Below, piece by piece: positions 31,260-43,200 of a stretch of 64,000 bases of DNA. Position 1 is the stretch's first letter; each line of letters opens with the position of its first letter. Origin of the DNA: Selaginella moellendorffii (Eukaryota > Streptophyta > Lycopodiopsida > Selaginellales > Selaginellaceae); NCBI RefSeq assembly GCF_000143415.4, contig NW_003314262.1:5023131-5087130 (forward strand), given 5' to 3'. The position numbers and the translations under genes are program-made. The notes beneath the pieces were generated by a model. It worked only from the letters and a program-made list of their open reading frames with translations, was not told the origin of the DNA and searched no databases.

Positions 31260-32338
31260 TTAACATGCACATTTCTTATCATCCAGCTTGACCTTTTTGG
31301 CCATCAAACTTTGCTCTGCTTCTTCCTGATCGCCTCGCCTTCGCTTCAAGCTCGGCTCCAAAACCATCTTCTTCGTCTCCAGATTAGGCTCGCCACCCCC
31401 CTCCACCAAATTAGACAATTTCTGTTGTCGTGCAGAATGCTTGACTACCCATGGATGCTTCTCAATTTCATGGATTGGCAGCCTCTTTCTCGGGTTCAAG
31501 TGGAGCAGCTGGAGAATGAGATCTTTGGCTTCCTCGGTCACATCCGTCCAGTCAAGAGAACTCAACGGCACATCCTCCCTCCCCATGCATAATGCAATCG
31601 TCCCAGACAATATCTCGTACAAGACAATGCCCATGCCCCACACATCTACCATCTCATCATACTCATCAGAATTCACCATCTCCGGGGCACTGTACATTTG
31701 CGTCCCAGCCAAGTTGCTCATTCTAAATTTTATGCCTGGCCCCTCGCTCAACCAACGCACTCCAAAGTCTGCCAATTTTACACTATCGAACTTCTCCTCA
31801 AACCCTGTTGTCAGTCTTGATGTCCCTGTGAGCCATGCCCATGTCATGCATTTTTCCCACAGTCCTAGCCACATTCTTGATCACCACTGCTGCCTCATGC
31901 TCGCTCAGTTTCTTCTTTTTCAACAACACCTCAGTCAACGAGCACTGGCATTGGTCCATGAGGAGGAAATAGTGATCTTCGTCCTTGAAAACATCCACTA
32001 GTTGAACCACGCCACTCCTCTCTTTACTCTTGGAGAGTTTTGTGAGTACTCTGATCTCCAATTCAGCTTGGTCTTCAAGAGTAGTCGACTTGCAAGCAAA
32101 CAATCGACCATCACTCTTACGTTTCACTTTGTACACAATGCCCTCCCCGACCCAATTCCTTTTCCACCGAGAACAAGTCTCTTATGCTTGCCTGGTTAAA
32201 CTCCATTGCCTCCATGGATCGCACGAGTGCCCTTTGCTCGTCCATCAATCTCTTTGATTCAGTGCTCTCCCGTTCCTGCTCTTGTGGGAGAGGCAGTTTA
32301 AGTAACTCATAGAGCTCCTCTTTCACCGAGTAACCCAT
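31260..32338 (-). pseudogene. protein kinase gene with two frameshifts
   Basis: Single-exon kinase related to plant CDPK/CAMK-like enzymes. The 5' frame from 32338 (MGYSVKEELYELLK) reaches the glycine loop (ELGRGG) and then shifts. The second frame has VYKVKRK, the ACK lysine, DHYFLLMDQCQCSLTEVL and HRDIKTDN, then shifts again. The third frame has VKLADFG, GTQMYSAPEMV, DVWGMGIVLYEILSG and a basic tail rich in Lys/Arg (PSLKRRRGDQ). All catalytic residues survive, but the frame is broken at the glycine-rich loop (about 32150) and after the catalytic loop (about 31815). No splice sites would repair it, so it is a young pseudogene unless the assembly has two errors. Confidence 0.8.
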
Positions 32339-32339
32339 C

Positions 32340-34913
32340 TAAGTCGATTCCTTGAAACTGAGCGTCAAGCGCCATCCCTTGAAAGTTTCTTTAGCCCTAC
32401 TCTTGCTTTTTTATAAATTTTTAACTAACATTTTCTTTTATACAAAAAGGCTAGAACATGAATCTTCTCACTTTTCTGACCAAATGGTCAAATGCTTAAT
32501 TTTAGAGCTCGAAGACAATTTTCCTTTAGGAACTTTTCTCCCTTGAATTCCCGTAGAACAGTGTCTGACTAAAAGACAGCTGCCAAGGAAATAACGGTGC
32601 CTGCGAGCCAAACAATCTCAGTGGCGTTCAAGGAACATGGACCTTTATACTGCAGTGCTTGCATCTGTTCCAAATCCGCGAGCGCTTCCACTTGAGCCTC
32701 CAAACTCCTGCCCTCCCAGAGGGGTTTCTGTGTCTAGGACTATAACAACGGACAAACATGAATGACAGTCCAATACCACACTAGCATGTCTTTTAAATCC
32801 GAGATGGGTTCAGACGAGAAAGTTCCGTCTCCTAGTCTGGTGTAATTAGATTCGTGCCTAATTCTGTTTGTTTCGTCAATGCTTGATCATGCTTGATCGA
32901 TCTTGCTCGATATGGCGATGAGCGACTGCAATGTATTAGTTTTCTGCAACAGTGTATTGATTTAGCATGATGCAGAAATTAATATTCAAATGCCAAACAC
33001 CTTTTCAATGTCGTGAATTAGAGAAGCCTCCAGCTTTTACAAATTAGAGATATCACTCTTAAGCTGCTTGGGCAACGATTTATGATGCGAGCGCGTTGCT
33101 GCCAGTTTCGGTAAACACTTGGTTGATCTTCTGATCTATATGCGTGCACCTGTTAAGAAAAAAAAAAACCAAGTTAAATGCGTAAAAATATTTTTTTAAA
33201 AACCATCTCCATTTTCACTATTGTCATGGACTTGAGCTTTAACCGTAGCATGAAACAAACAACAAGGTGCTAACCTTCTATAGTGCTGCAACGAATAAAA
33301 ATTGTGGCGACGTGGGGGTCCAGCAAATTTTATATCCTTCCAATCGTCTATACTTGTCCAAATGCTTTGTGTCAAACCTCAACTTCTTGAGGAGAAGAAC
33401 CACATCCGAATAAGATGCTCTGATTTCCACAGAGATATTGTCAGTATCAATTCCAAACTGCAAACAAACTTTAAGTTTCCAGAGAGATAGATAGACATTT
33501 TTACAGTCACCACAGCGCCCGGGACGCTACTACCTCTATGACTATTTCTTACTCTCCCTCTCCTCCATCCAAAACGTTGGACACAGTGATCAAGCAATGT
33601 ATAGCAAGAAGAATCTCGGTGGTAACCAGTTCTCCAAGTTTTCGGGTCCTCAAGGTGTCCTTCTAAAGGTGTGCATTTTTTTAAAATGCCATCTTGTTGT
33701 CCGTATACATGCTCTCTCTCAGAGTTCGAGCCAGTGTTTATTTAGTCGTCTCTGCGGCTTGTTTCGTCTTGTCTCTCATCTACAAGATTCGTCTCAACAC
33801 CACATCTTTGATTCCAGAGTTTTTATTTACCTGCTGGAGCATATTTCCTGAGCAGTGCCTTTCATATCCTGCACAGCGACAATCTCCGAATGAAACGAAG
33901 AAGGAGAATAAACAGAAAGAAACAATAAGACTTCACCTCTTTCTTCTGATCAGCTTGGAGAGGTTTCTAAGCATGATTTCTTCTTGCTTCAGCTGCAAGT
34001 TATTTAAAACTAATTACCTTTTATGATATATATAAATTAAGCCTCCTTTTGTGAGTATAAAAGATCTCAAAGAACTACTAGGCCTTTCTCATTCTTTTAG
34101 TCAGTAAAAGGGCAATGGAGTATAATTGTCAAAGAGATTGTTGAAGAAGTGTAAGAGGCATGCTGAAGACAATAAAAACAAACTCAAACATCATCAATTT
34201 GACATAGAGCATAAGGATTATAAGTCTTCATTCACACCTTTTGACTTGGAGGCAAATTTGGATTCTTTGTATAAGAAATGATAAAACACCCCAAGAGGAG
34301 GCTTCTTAAATGGATGGTCCATATATTATATTATAATAATTAGTGTGTGTGTATGTATGTATATATGTATAAATGTATTTATATGTATTTACAGATTTTA
34401 TATTTTCATTAAAAAACTGAGTAAATTTTAGAAATTATTATATTTATATATTATTACCAATTTTCATGTTATAAATTATTTAATATTTAAAATAAACCAA
34501 ACATTAAAAAAATTATTAATATTAACTTTTATATAAAAATATTTAATAATTTACAACTTATTGTAATTCACTTACAAACTTTATGAGATACAACTATTAA
34601 AAAAATATTTCAATTTTAATTTATTATAAGTCTATTAATTTGTAATTTTTATAATAAGTTATAAACTATAACTTATAACTATAAGGTAGTATTACTGTTT
34701 TTTTTTACAAAAATTTTATCAATCAACTATGCCAAACAAATATCTCTTAAATAAAAATGTATTTTCTGATGTTTAACTTGTAAATTAATAGTTAAAACAC
34801 TAAAAATTTATAGGTATATACATTGGTATAATTATATTTATAATATATATAAATAAATAAAAATAAAAACTCTTTTTATATTAAAAATTTAATATTTTAA
34901 TTTTAATTTGTAG
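32340..34913. other. intergenic, increasingly AT-rich; no gene recognised
   Basis: Short ORFs occur (for example minus 33278-33463) but none is recognisable. From about 34.3 kb the DNA is extremely AT-rich, with GT/AT microsatellite runs near 34340-34375. The outer retrotransposon inserted into this AT-rich DNA. Confidence 0.5.
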
Positions 34914-35088
34914 TGTGAGGGCTAAGTGTACAGCTACAATGCCGTATACTAATATTAGCATAGTGGGATTTTGGTAGCCGTCAGATGGGTTTCAATCCGG
35001 ACCACTTGCTCCTGTATATAAGCTAGGGTTTTTGGGCTAATTGATATGCATATTTCTGTATTCCCTTTCCATATTCCATGCACTCACA
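34914..35088 (+). repeat. outer element 5' LTR (175 bp)
   Basis: Starts TGTGAGGGCTAAG and ends CCATGCACTCACA; contains TATATAAGC (about 35016-35024) as a likely TATA box. Same length as the right LTR. Confidence 0.93.
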
Positions 35089-35321
35089 TTGGTGGACGTG
35101 AGGGGCACCTTTGATTGTCCCTGGGGAGTGCTTAAATTTGGGATTTCAGTTTAGATCTAGCTTTTACATTGTCTAGATCTAGCTTTTTCCATTTCCTTTA
35201 TTTTGTTCTTTCCTTTCAGGATTTTGGTTTAGATCTAGCTTTTTGCATTGTTTAGATCTACCATTTCCTTCTAGCTTTTTGTCATTTCTCTTCTTTTGCG
35301 CTTTCTTTTTCATTCGTCTCC

Positions 35322-36248
35322 ATGGCAGATCAGCAATCTCCTCCTTTGACTCTAGAGCAGCAGTTGGTACAATTGCTTGATGCTATGCGTTTGCAATTGA
35401 GCAACCAAACTCAGTTGATGGCGGCGTTCATGGCACATGGTACAACTCCTCCTGCTCTTGGTGCCAATCCTTGTGTTCAGCCAGAGTTCTTTCGCGGGAA
35501 TCCTGGGGATGATGTGTACCACTGGTTTGATCACTTTACAGTGATTACCACATATCATTCTTGGGATGATGCTTGACGTTTGTGTGAGTTTCTCACGTGT
35601 CTCCAAGGGACGGCATTGCAGTGGTACAACGGTTTAGGAGCAGCCACTCACGGGGATTGGAGTGTTCTTCCGGATGTCTTCAAACGCACCTTCAGACATG
35701 CCGATGACTGTGATGATGCTTTCTAACAATTGCATTGTCTTCACCAAGGGCCATCTGAGTTGGTGATGCAATTTGGTGTTCGTTTCTGAAGTCTTTTGCT
35801 TCGTGTGGAGCCAAATATGTCAGAGCGGATCAAGTTAGGAATGTTGTGGCTAGCACTTTGGCAAGATCTTGTCGGACTTGTGCATGCACTTGCTCCCGCC
35901 ACCCTTGACGATGCTCTTCGCTTGGCACAACGTTATGATACGTCGCCTCTTCCACTTCTCGCTCCTTTAGCTCCACTTTCTATGGGTGATGGTCCTGTTC
36001 CAATGGAGGTTGATGCTGCTACTGCTCGAATCCAAGGTCAAGGGCGAGGACGTGGTCATGGCCGTGATGTTCGTTGCTGGGCATGTGATGAATTTAGTCA
36101 TACTTATCGGCGTTGTTGGCATTTTCCGGATTGGCGACCTTCATTTCCTGGGTGGAGACCTTGGCATCAGCAATGTCCCGTTGGTGCTGCTACAATGGAA
36201 GGTTTGGACACCGAGATGCATTCGGGAAACGAGGAGTTCCGCGAGTAA
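35322..36248 (+). pseudogene. gag of the outer Ty3/gypsy element
   Basis: Begins MADQQSPPLTLEQQLVQLLD. It contains a retrotransposon gag core (PEFFRGNPGDDVYHWFDHF, LQGTALQWYNGL) and a CCHC-type zinc knuckle (CWACDEFSHTYRRC). At least three in-frame stops interrupt it (near 35574, 35725 and 35788). Confidence 0.85.
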
Positions 36249-36261
36249 TGGAGGGACCTTG

Positions 36262-36576
36262 CGCGAATAAGTTAGTGACCCCTCCATATTTCTTTCAGGA
36301 GTATCATCAAGGGGTTCACTCAGCACCAGTTCATCCAGTGTTTACTTTCCAAGCTCGTCTTTATAACAAGAGGTCTCCTATTATTCTCTCCGTATTGGTT
36401 GATACAGGTTCGAGTTTATCTTCTATTGCTCGACCTGTTTCCACACGTTGTCGTCTACACTTGGATCATGCGGTAGAACCAGTTTTCATTCTTTATGGCA
36501 ACGGCCATACACATGCATGTGCACGGGATGAGGCAAACCTAGTTGTGCGTGTGGGTGATCTCGAGCTTGAGTTGTA
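36262..36576 (+). pseudogene. aspartic protease region of the outer element
   Basis: Contains VLVDTGSSLSSI, the retropepsin active-site motif with its DTG. The reading ends at two consecutive TAG codons (36574-36579). Directly after this point the sequence jumps to the RNase H region. Confidence 0.8.
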
Positions 36577-36579
36577 GTA

Positions 36580-37086
36580 GTTGATCGCACTGCACCATTG
36601 CGAGCGTTACTGAAGTCATCAACGTCATCTTTCATTTGGTCTCCGGATTGTGAGCGGGTGTTCAGGGATCTCAAAGAATTATTAACAACTCCTCCAGTTT
36701 TGGCATATCTTGACTACACTCGACCTTTTATTTTGCGCATGGATGCTTCTGACATTGGTCTTGGAGGTGTGTTAATGCAAGAGAGCTCGAGTGTGCTTGG
36801 TCAGCGCCATCCCATTGCATATATAAGCCGTACATTATAACCAGCGGAGATGAACTATACGATAGAGAAGGAGTGTTTAGCAGCAGTCTGGTTCGAGAAA
36901 CTTCATGCATATCTACATGGTTCTCGGATATTACTTGAAGGTGACCATGCTGCTGTTACTTCGTTATTAAAGCGGAAGAACCTGGTTGGTCGTACTGCTT
37001 AGTGGGCTTTGAAGCTTCAAATATATGATTTTGATGTTGTTCACCGCCCAGGAAGTTCTATGGTTGATGTTGATGCCTTTTCTTAA
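36580..37086 (+). pseudogene. RNase H region (reverse transcriptase core deleted)
   Basis: Contains the connection sequence before RNase H (FIWSPDCERVFRDLKELLTTPPVLAY) and the RNase H start (FILRMDASDIGLGGVLMQ, then EKECLAAVWFEKLHAYLHG). The reverse transcriptase fingers and palm with the catalytic aspartates are absent between the protease and here. In-frame stops lie near 36838, 37000 and 37084. Confidence 0.85.
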
Positions 37087-37237
37087 TCTCCTCTTCCTTC
37101 TTCACTCTCTTCTCATGTTTCTGACGAGCCTGTCATTCTAGCATCTGTGGATTTTCTAGACAAGGATCCCGTGCCGTCGGCAGTTGTTGTACTTGACGTT
37201 CAATGTCCACAAGGTGTAGAGCAAAATCTACCTTCGC

Positions 37238-38364
37238 TTGATACGGTTCGCGAGGCTCAAAAGATTGAGCCATGGATTTGAAGGCTTCGGGATGGGTTTG
37301 AGAATCCGACATCACTTGCTGATGACTTGCCTTTCTGGCATTTACATTCTCAATATCGTTTTGAAGATGGCCTTCTTTATTTTGTGGGGACAGATCCTGA
37401 TGATCATTTATGGCTGGTGGTGCCTTTTATCTTTATTCTGTGGTTTCTCCATGCCTACCATGCTTCTCCTATTTTAGGTGGGTATATGGGACATTGTCAT
37501 GTAATCGAGAAGCTACACAGGTTTTTCTATTGGTCGGAGATGTGACGTGATATTATCTGGTATATGCGTAGCTGTGTTTGGTGCCAAGCTCGTAATACTC
37601 CTCCTCGGGCTACGGAAGGACGGTTAGAGTCAATTGCAGTTTCCCGTCTGTTTGAGTTGGTGGTGTTTGATCTTATGGGACCTTTTCCACGGTCGACTAC
37701 TGGCAATGAATATGTTATTATTGCTTCTGACTATTTGACTCGTTGGGTGGAAATTAGTGCTCTTGCTAGTGCCTCTGCAACTGCTGTTGGATATTTCCTC
37801 CTCAATCGAGTGGTGTTCTAGCATTCTTGTCTAGAGCGGATTCTTTCAGATAATGGTCTCGCATTTATGGCTGAGGCATTTCATGTTTTGATGTCTCGGT
37901 TGGGGATTCGCCACACTTTCGCGAGTGCTTATCATCCACAATCAAACGGTCTAGTGGAACGGCTTGTTCGGATGTTCAAGGGGATGATTGTGAAGTATGT
38001 GAACTTTCAGTATTCAGATTGGGATGGTTATTTGCCATCTTTTCGGTATGCATATATCACTGGGGTGCAGAGTTCTGTTGGTGCTTCACCATATAAACTC
38101 CTATATGGTCATGATTTAATATTACCAACGGAGCTGGGTTTACCTTCGCAATTGCCACGAGTTGCGGATGCTAGGTCATGGGATCAATATTTGACAAGCA
38201 TTCTTCCACTTGTCCAAGCGGAGTCTGCCAAACACTTAAGCTGCGTACAAGTGGGACAACAACGGCGCTACAACTCCCATCATCGTCCACCTGCGGAGTA
38301 CAAAGTGGATGATTTAGTGTTAGTCTATTTTCCCCATCTTATGGTACGTGGTTTATCTAAGGGG
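37238..38364 (+). pseudogene. integrase, 5' part, of the outer element
   Basis: Zinc-binding region (GHCHVIEKLHRFFYW...CVWCQ), then the DDE core: VVFDLMGPFP (first Asp), LSDNG (second Asp), YHPQSNGLVERL (Glu). The frame stops at the nested insertion at 38365; the C-terminal GPY/F module resumes at 46305. In-frame stops occur near 37258, 37543 and 37819. Confidence 0.87.
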
Positions 38365-40272
38365 TGTAAGCGACTAAATTTTCCATTCTACTTTAGTCAC
38401 TTAACCACACCTCCGACCACTTGGAGGAGTCTCATTCACAACCTCCATCAGTCCAATTCAGGACTTGGGACTTGCTAGCCCCAAGAATGGCATCCATGCC
38501 ACTCCACACTTGCACCTGGTCCAAGTGCTCCACGTGCCCGGTCCTGAGACCGACACCCAAAGGTACCATTGACATCTCGGCCCGTTACGCTAAGGCCATG
38601 CCCATTCACCTTTGCTGCACTAGTGGTTCAACACCACTTGCATCACCACCTCGTCTCTCCAAGACTGGGCCATGTGTCCACGAGTGGTCATCCTAGATCC
38701 ACTCCTTAGCATCCTTAGGATGCCCACAGACCTGGGGAATTGCCTTCCCCAAAGTCCCTTTGTCAGTTCCTACCAAGTCCCTTTCTGCCCCTGGCCGTGT
38801 TTGCCAACACTGCCACTGGATCGAGGCCCACAGGCCCGACCACTAAGTCCCACGGTCCTCTGGAACTTCCTCACCACATGACTGTGTCCTTGGTCACTAC
38901 CCCAGAGGACTGCTCCTCTTCCTTTCCACAGTCTGGGCCTTTGGGACAACATTTCGGAACACCGTGGCCTTACGCGAGCCACCTGGGTACTCTCCCCACC
39001 TATCGCCTTTAGGTGCTCTAGCCATGGGCTTAGAGCGAGGTTCCATTGAGCCACGCTTGGTATCCAAGTAGGTAGTGCCATCCACACTTGGACTGGGAGC
39101 ATCGGCCAGTCAATCTCCCGGGGGAACTAGAGCCGGCTCTTGAACACTTCACCAAGCTACCCCGCTTGTCGGTCCGTATTCACTCTAGTCTTGGACTTCC
39201 CAGTGGTCAGTTCATCACCCAACACTGGGTCTGGCCTTCCTGGGCCAAACTGGCCTTTCCTGGCCAAACTGGCTCCACTGCAGTCCTCCCCCTACTATAC
39301 TTTTGGAGCTCACCAAACCCCCCAGGGTCTGGGAGACGAACGCTTTGGGCTTTCACCCTCTCAGGCTCCGGACTCGGACTCGGACTCGGACTCGGACTCG
39401 GACTCGGACTCGGATTCGGACTCGGTCTCGGGCTCGGGCTCGGTCTCGGCCTCGGCCTCGGTCTCGGTCTCGGTCCCGATCTCGGTCTCGGTCCCGGTCT
39501 CAGTCTCGACTTCGGACTCCTTCTCGGACTCCATCTCGGACTCCATCTCGGACTCCATCTCGGACTCCATTTCGGACTCCATCTCGGGTCCATCTCGGGT
39601 CCATCTCAGACTCCATCTCGGACTCCATCTCGGGTCCATCTCGGACTCCATCTCGGACTCCATTTCGGGTCCATCTCGGGTCCACCTTGGACTCCATCTC
39701 GGACTCCATCTCGGACTCCATCTTGGGTCCATCTCGGACTCCACTTCAGACTCCAGCTCGGGTCCATCTCGGGTCCACCTCGGACTCCATCTCGGACTCC
39801 ACTTCGGACTCCAGCTCGGGTCCATCTCGGGTCCACCTCGGACTCCATCTCGGACTCCACTTCGGACTCCAGCTCGGGTCCATCTCGGGTCCACCTCGGA
39901 CTCCATCTCGGACTCCACTTCGGACTCCAGCTCGGGTCCATCTCGGGTCCACCTCGGACTCCATCTCGGACTCCACTTCGGACTCCAACTCGGGTCCATC
40001 TCGGGTCCACCTCGGACTCCACTTCGGACTCCATCTCGGACACTCCCACGTATCATGTGTTGGTCCTTTTGGGTCCCTTTTTGGAGCCTCGCCTTTTGCT
40101 CGCTTCGTGCTCGTTCCTCGAGCACTTCGTTGGGAGTTTCACTCCCGCTCTTGACTTTTCAAGTCGGAGCTTTTGGTCCAAACGTGTTACGCTCGTTTGG
40201 CTCTCGCTTCGGCCACTACCATGTGGCGCCCTTCCGGCTCCACTTTGGGGCCTAGGGATTTTGTGTCTCACA
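38365..40272 (-). repeat. inner element 3' LTR (left copy, ~1.91 kb) with tandem repeats
   Basis: The 1.0-1.1 kb start and the last 230 bp match the right copy almost base for base. The centre (39361-40045) is a compound tandem array: CGGACT/CGGTCT hexamers, then CATCTCGGACTC-type units, then about five copies of a 58-bp unit starting CCAGCTCGGG. Confidence 0.9.
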
Positions 40273-43200
40273 ACTCCACCACCCATAGACGAAGTTCGAT
40301 GTCCTCATCGAACAGTAAACCCTTTCATAAAGTAACACCCACACGTGTTACCATTTCCATCCTTGGCACCTAGCCAATCTTTGTCTATGGTTTGACATCA
40401 AAGGCTCACCATGCCTTGTCCATCCTTTAAGGGGCGTAGTCTCTTCAACTTAGAGACTGATTGGACCACATGTAACGGTTCTCCCCTTTTATTGGTTTAG
40501 TTCTCGCTAAACCTCTTAGAGACCCTTCTCTAAGTCAATCCCACTACTCCTTCTCGAGTAGTCTCAATTTCCATCTATTGAATGTTTGCACTTTGGAACT
40601 TTTACTCTTTTGACTTTTTGGAAGTCAATCTTCTAGGTGTCTCCAACACCTTGCATTGCACAGATTGTGCAACTCCACTTTCCTATCCTAGGAAGTTCAT
40701 TACTTGAGGGCACCATCATCCTCTCTTCTATTTTGTGCCACCTTGGGCACTAAGTTCCATTTATCATACTTTGTGCTAGGGCTGTCCATGGCCCTATCAT
40801 TTGGCTACCTTACCGCTCCCTCACTTGGAGCCTTTACTTCGCCAAATTGGAGCACTTAGGAATCCGTCCTTGAAAGTCCGCTTCCTTTCCCACAAGCTGT
40901 TAGCATCGAACACATCAGTGTTCCTTGGCTAACTTTGCCATTTGGATCCCTTCCATTAAATTCCATGGCCCAAACTTTGGCCACTAGTCCTTTGCTCCTA
41001 TCCTTGATTGTTGCACCCAGCAACATCGGATCGCTACCTCCATTTTTGAGGTATCTTTTCGGTTCTATAGCAAAGACTCTTCTTTGCCAAGTCCGGAGGA
41101 TGTTCACCCCTAGTATGTCTCTTTAGCATATTCTGCTATGGGCTCTATCCATGGCCCAACTTCGTGACCCTCCCATGGGTCTTTTATAGAGACTACTTTC
41201 CTCGGACTTACTATGCCATCGGACGGACATAGTTTATTTCCCTTAGGTGCTCTTCCCACTTGGTCATCACGACCAAGCCACACCATCTTAAACAGTTCAA
41301 TTTCAACATTTTGAACCAGGAACTTCATTCCTTAGCCAACCAAGGACCTTGTCCTTATCTGGCCATAAGATCACCTAGTGATCTCACCTTGGCACCTTAA
41401 CAGAGTTGCCAAGAGGTACTTGGTCTTCTAGACCTCCAAGTTGTTGACTATAACCCCGGGGGCATTCCCCACACTTGGCGGTGCACCCAAGCTAACCCTT
41501 ACTTCCAAGGGTTCATAGCAACTAAGATTAGGTGTCCCCATCTCACTCACCACGACCTTGGTGCCACTTGCACCAAAGCGTTCAAGTTAGATATGCCAAG
41601 CTTTCACACTAAGCAATCTAACCGTGCATCACGACTCCGAGGCATCCCTCGCTTGGCGGTGTGCCCAAACCAGTCTCCCCACTGAGAGTCCATGACCACC
41701 GAAATATGAGTGTCCTCATATTCCAAACCATCACCACGCCCTAGTGATTTGGGACTCGAACCCAAGCACTAGAGGGTCGGGAATCGAACCCAACCTCCGT
41801 ATATGCATCTACGGACGGCATCACACTAGATGCCTGGCGTGACTCCCCACGCCGGTGCACCAACCTATTTTTAAAGCGCGCTACAGATCACAGCTTAGGA
41901 ACCTAGTTCCTCCACACTGCCAAGTCCTCTCACTTGACATGTCTGTGATCATGCATGGACTCCTCCATGCTCGGCCCCCTGGCCCACCCTTTTTGAAGAT
42001 ATCACCTTCAACTAGGGTCTTTGTTCCCCCGACGTGCCAATCTCACTTGGCAAGTCCTCCGACCATTGTAACATGGTTCCTGCATAAGCGTGAAAGTCCT
42101 TGACCATCGACTTTCGTTCAAAGCCCTCTCTTTGAACACCTGGGAACTACTTCCCTAACCTTGATAACCTTGCCTCATGGCAAGCTTCAAGACCACGCTT
42201 CTGCTGTGCCACTCTGGTTTCGCGCGTTCCATGAACCATTTACACTTGGCCTTTTTAGGTATTACGCTACCTAGAATCGTCTTTGGGAACCTTGAAGGAA
42301 CTCTGTCCCTCAGCTTGCTAAGGCCTCCCCTTTCGCAAGCTTTATAGTTGCCATATAGTCTAACATGGACAATTCCATATTTTAGACTCTCCATGGCATC
42401 ACGGTTGCTAGCAACAACATCCTCGAGCACCCTCTTGATTCTCCACTCCCAACTTTCATAACCACAATTGGATATGCCCTTTGATTTCTATGGTTCAGTT
42501 CCATCCCAACACTACTTGCCTTTGGCTTCACACCTTTCCTTCAATCATTCTCCTCCAGACCAGGAGGATAGCTTTGCACTTTCTATCATGCCTTAGCAAG
42601 TATTCTTAGGGATGAACCTACCCAATAGCCCAGGGAGTGGTTCCTCAATCCGGGTATGCTCAGCTTATAATCCCACACACTGGGGTTACGTTGTTGCTTA
42701 TGGGCCTTTACATGCCCATCACTAGCCTTGCCAAAATTCCATTTTTGGCTTTGTCCAACTTGGGTAGACAGTCCTCTCCTATCTCCGCAACCTTGGACAT
42801 TTGGATAGCACCTTCTATCCATCATTCGCTAGGGACTTAGTCCCTTGGGCTTTATCCATTGCCCTCGCGACATCAAACACCACCTTCTGGTGTTCTAGAG
42901 TGTTCGGGTGTCCCAATGATGGCTTTCTTGACAATGAGTATTTCCTTTTATGACATTGACTTACTATATCGCAACATAAGCAACTTATCCCCCGTAAGGG
43001 TATATCCGACTTCCCTATACTAGAAGTCTTGGGTAGCTACCTTCTACCCGTTTAACCAGTTATTTTGCACCTCTTGCTTAGTTGCCTCATAGTTGTCAAG
43101 TCCTACAACTCATTGCTTGGTGCTTTCACACCTCCATCACTATCTGGGTCACCACACTCCAACTGCATGCTCTGCAGCTTAGGCTATGCCATTCCCATTT

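Noticed and set aside
35089-35110. Primer binding site of the outer element
   Set aside because: The bases after the LTR (TTGGTGGACGTG) do not fit the initiator-tRNA site well, and I could not assign another tRNA.
39361-40045. Possible CRISPR-like array
   Set aside because: Units are contiguous without unique spacers and lie in an LTR of a plant retroelement.
39088-40335. Very long ORFs with Gly-Leu, Arg-Thr, Asp-Ser or Glu-Ser repeats on all frames (also 45053-46406)
   Set aside because: They are a by-product of hexamer and 58-bp repeats lacking stops inside an LTR; all frames are open together and the composition is that of the repeat.
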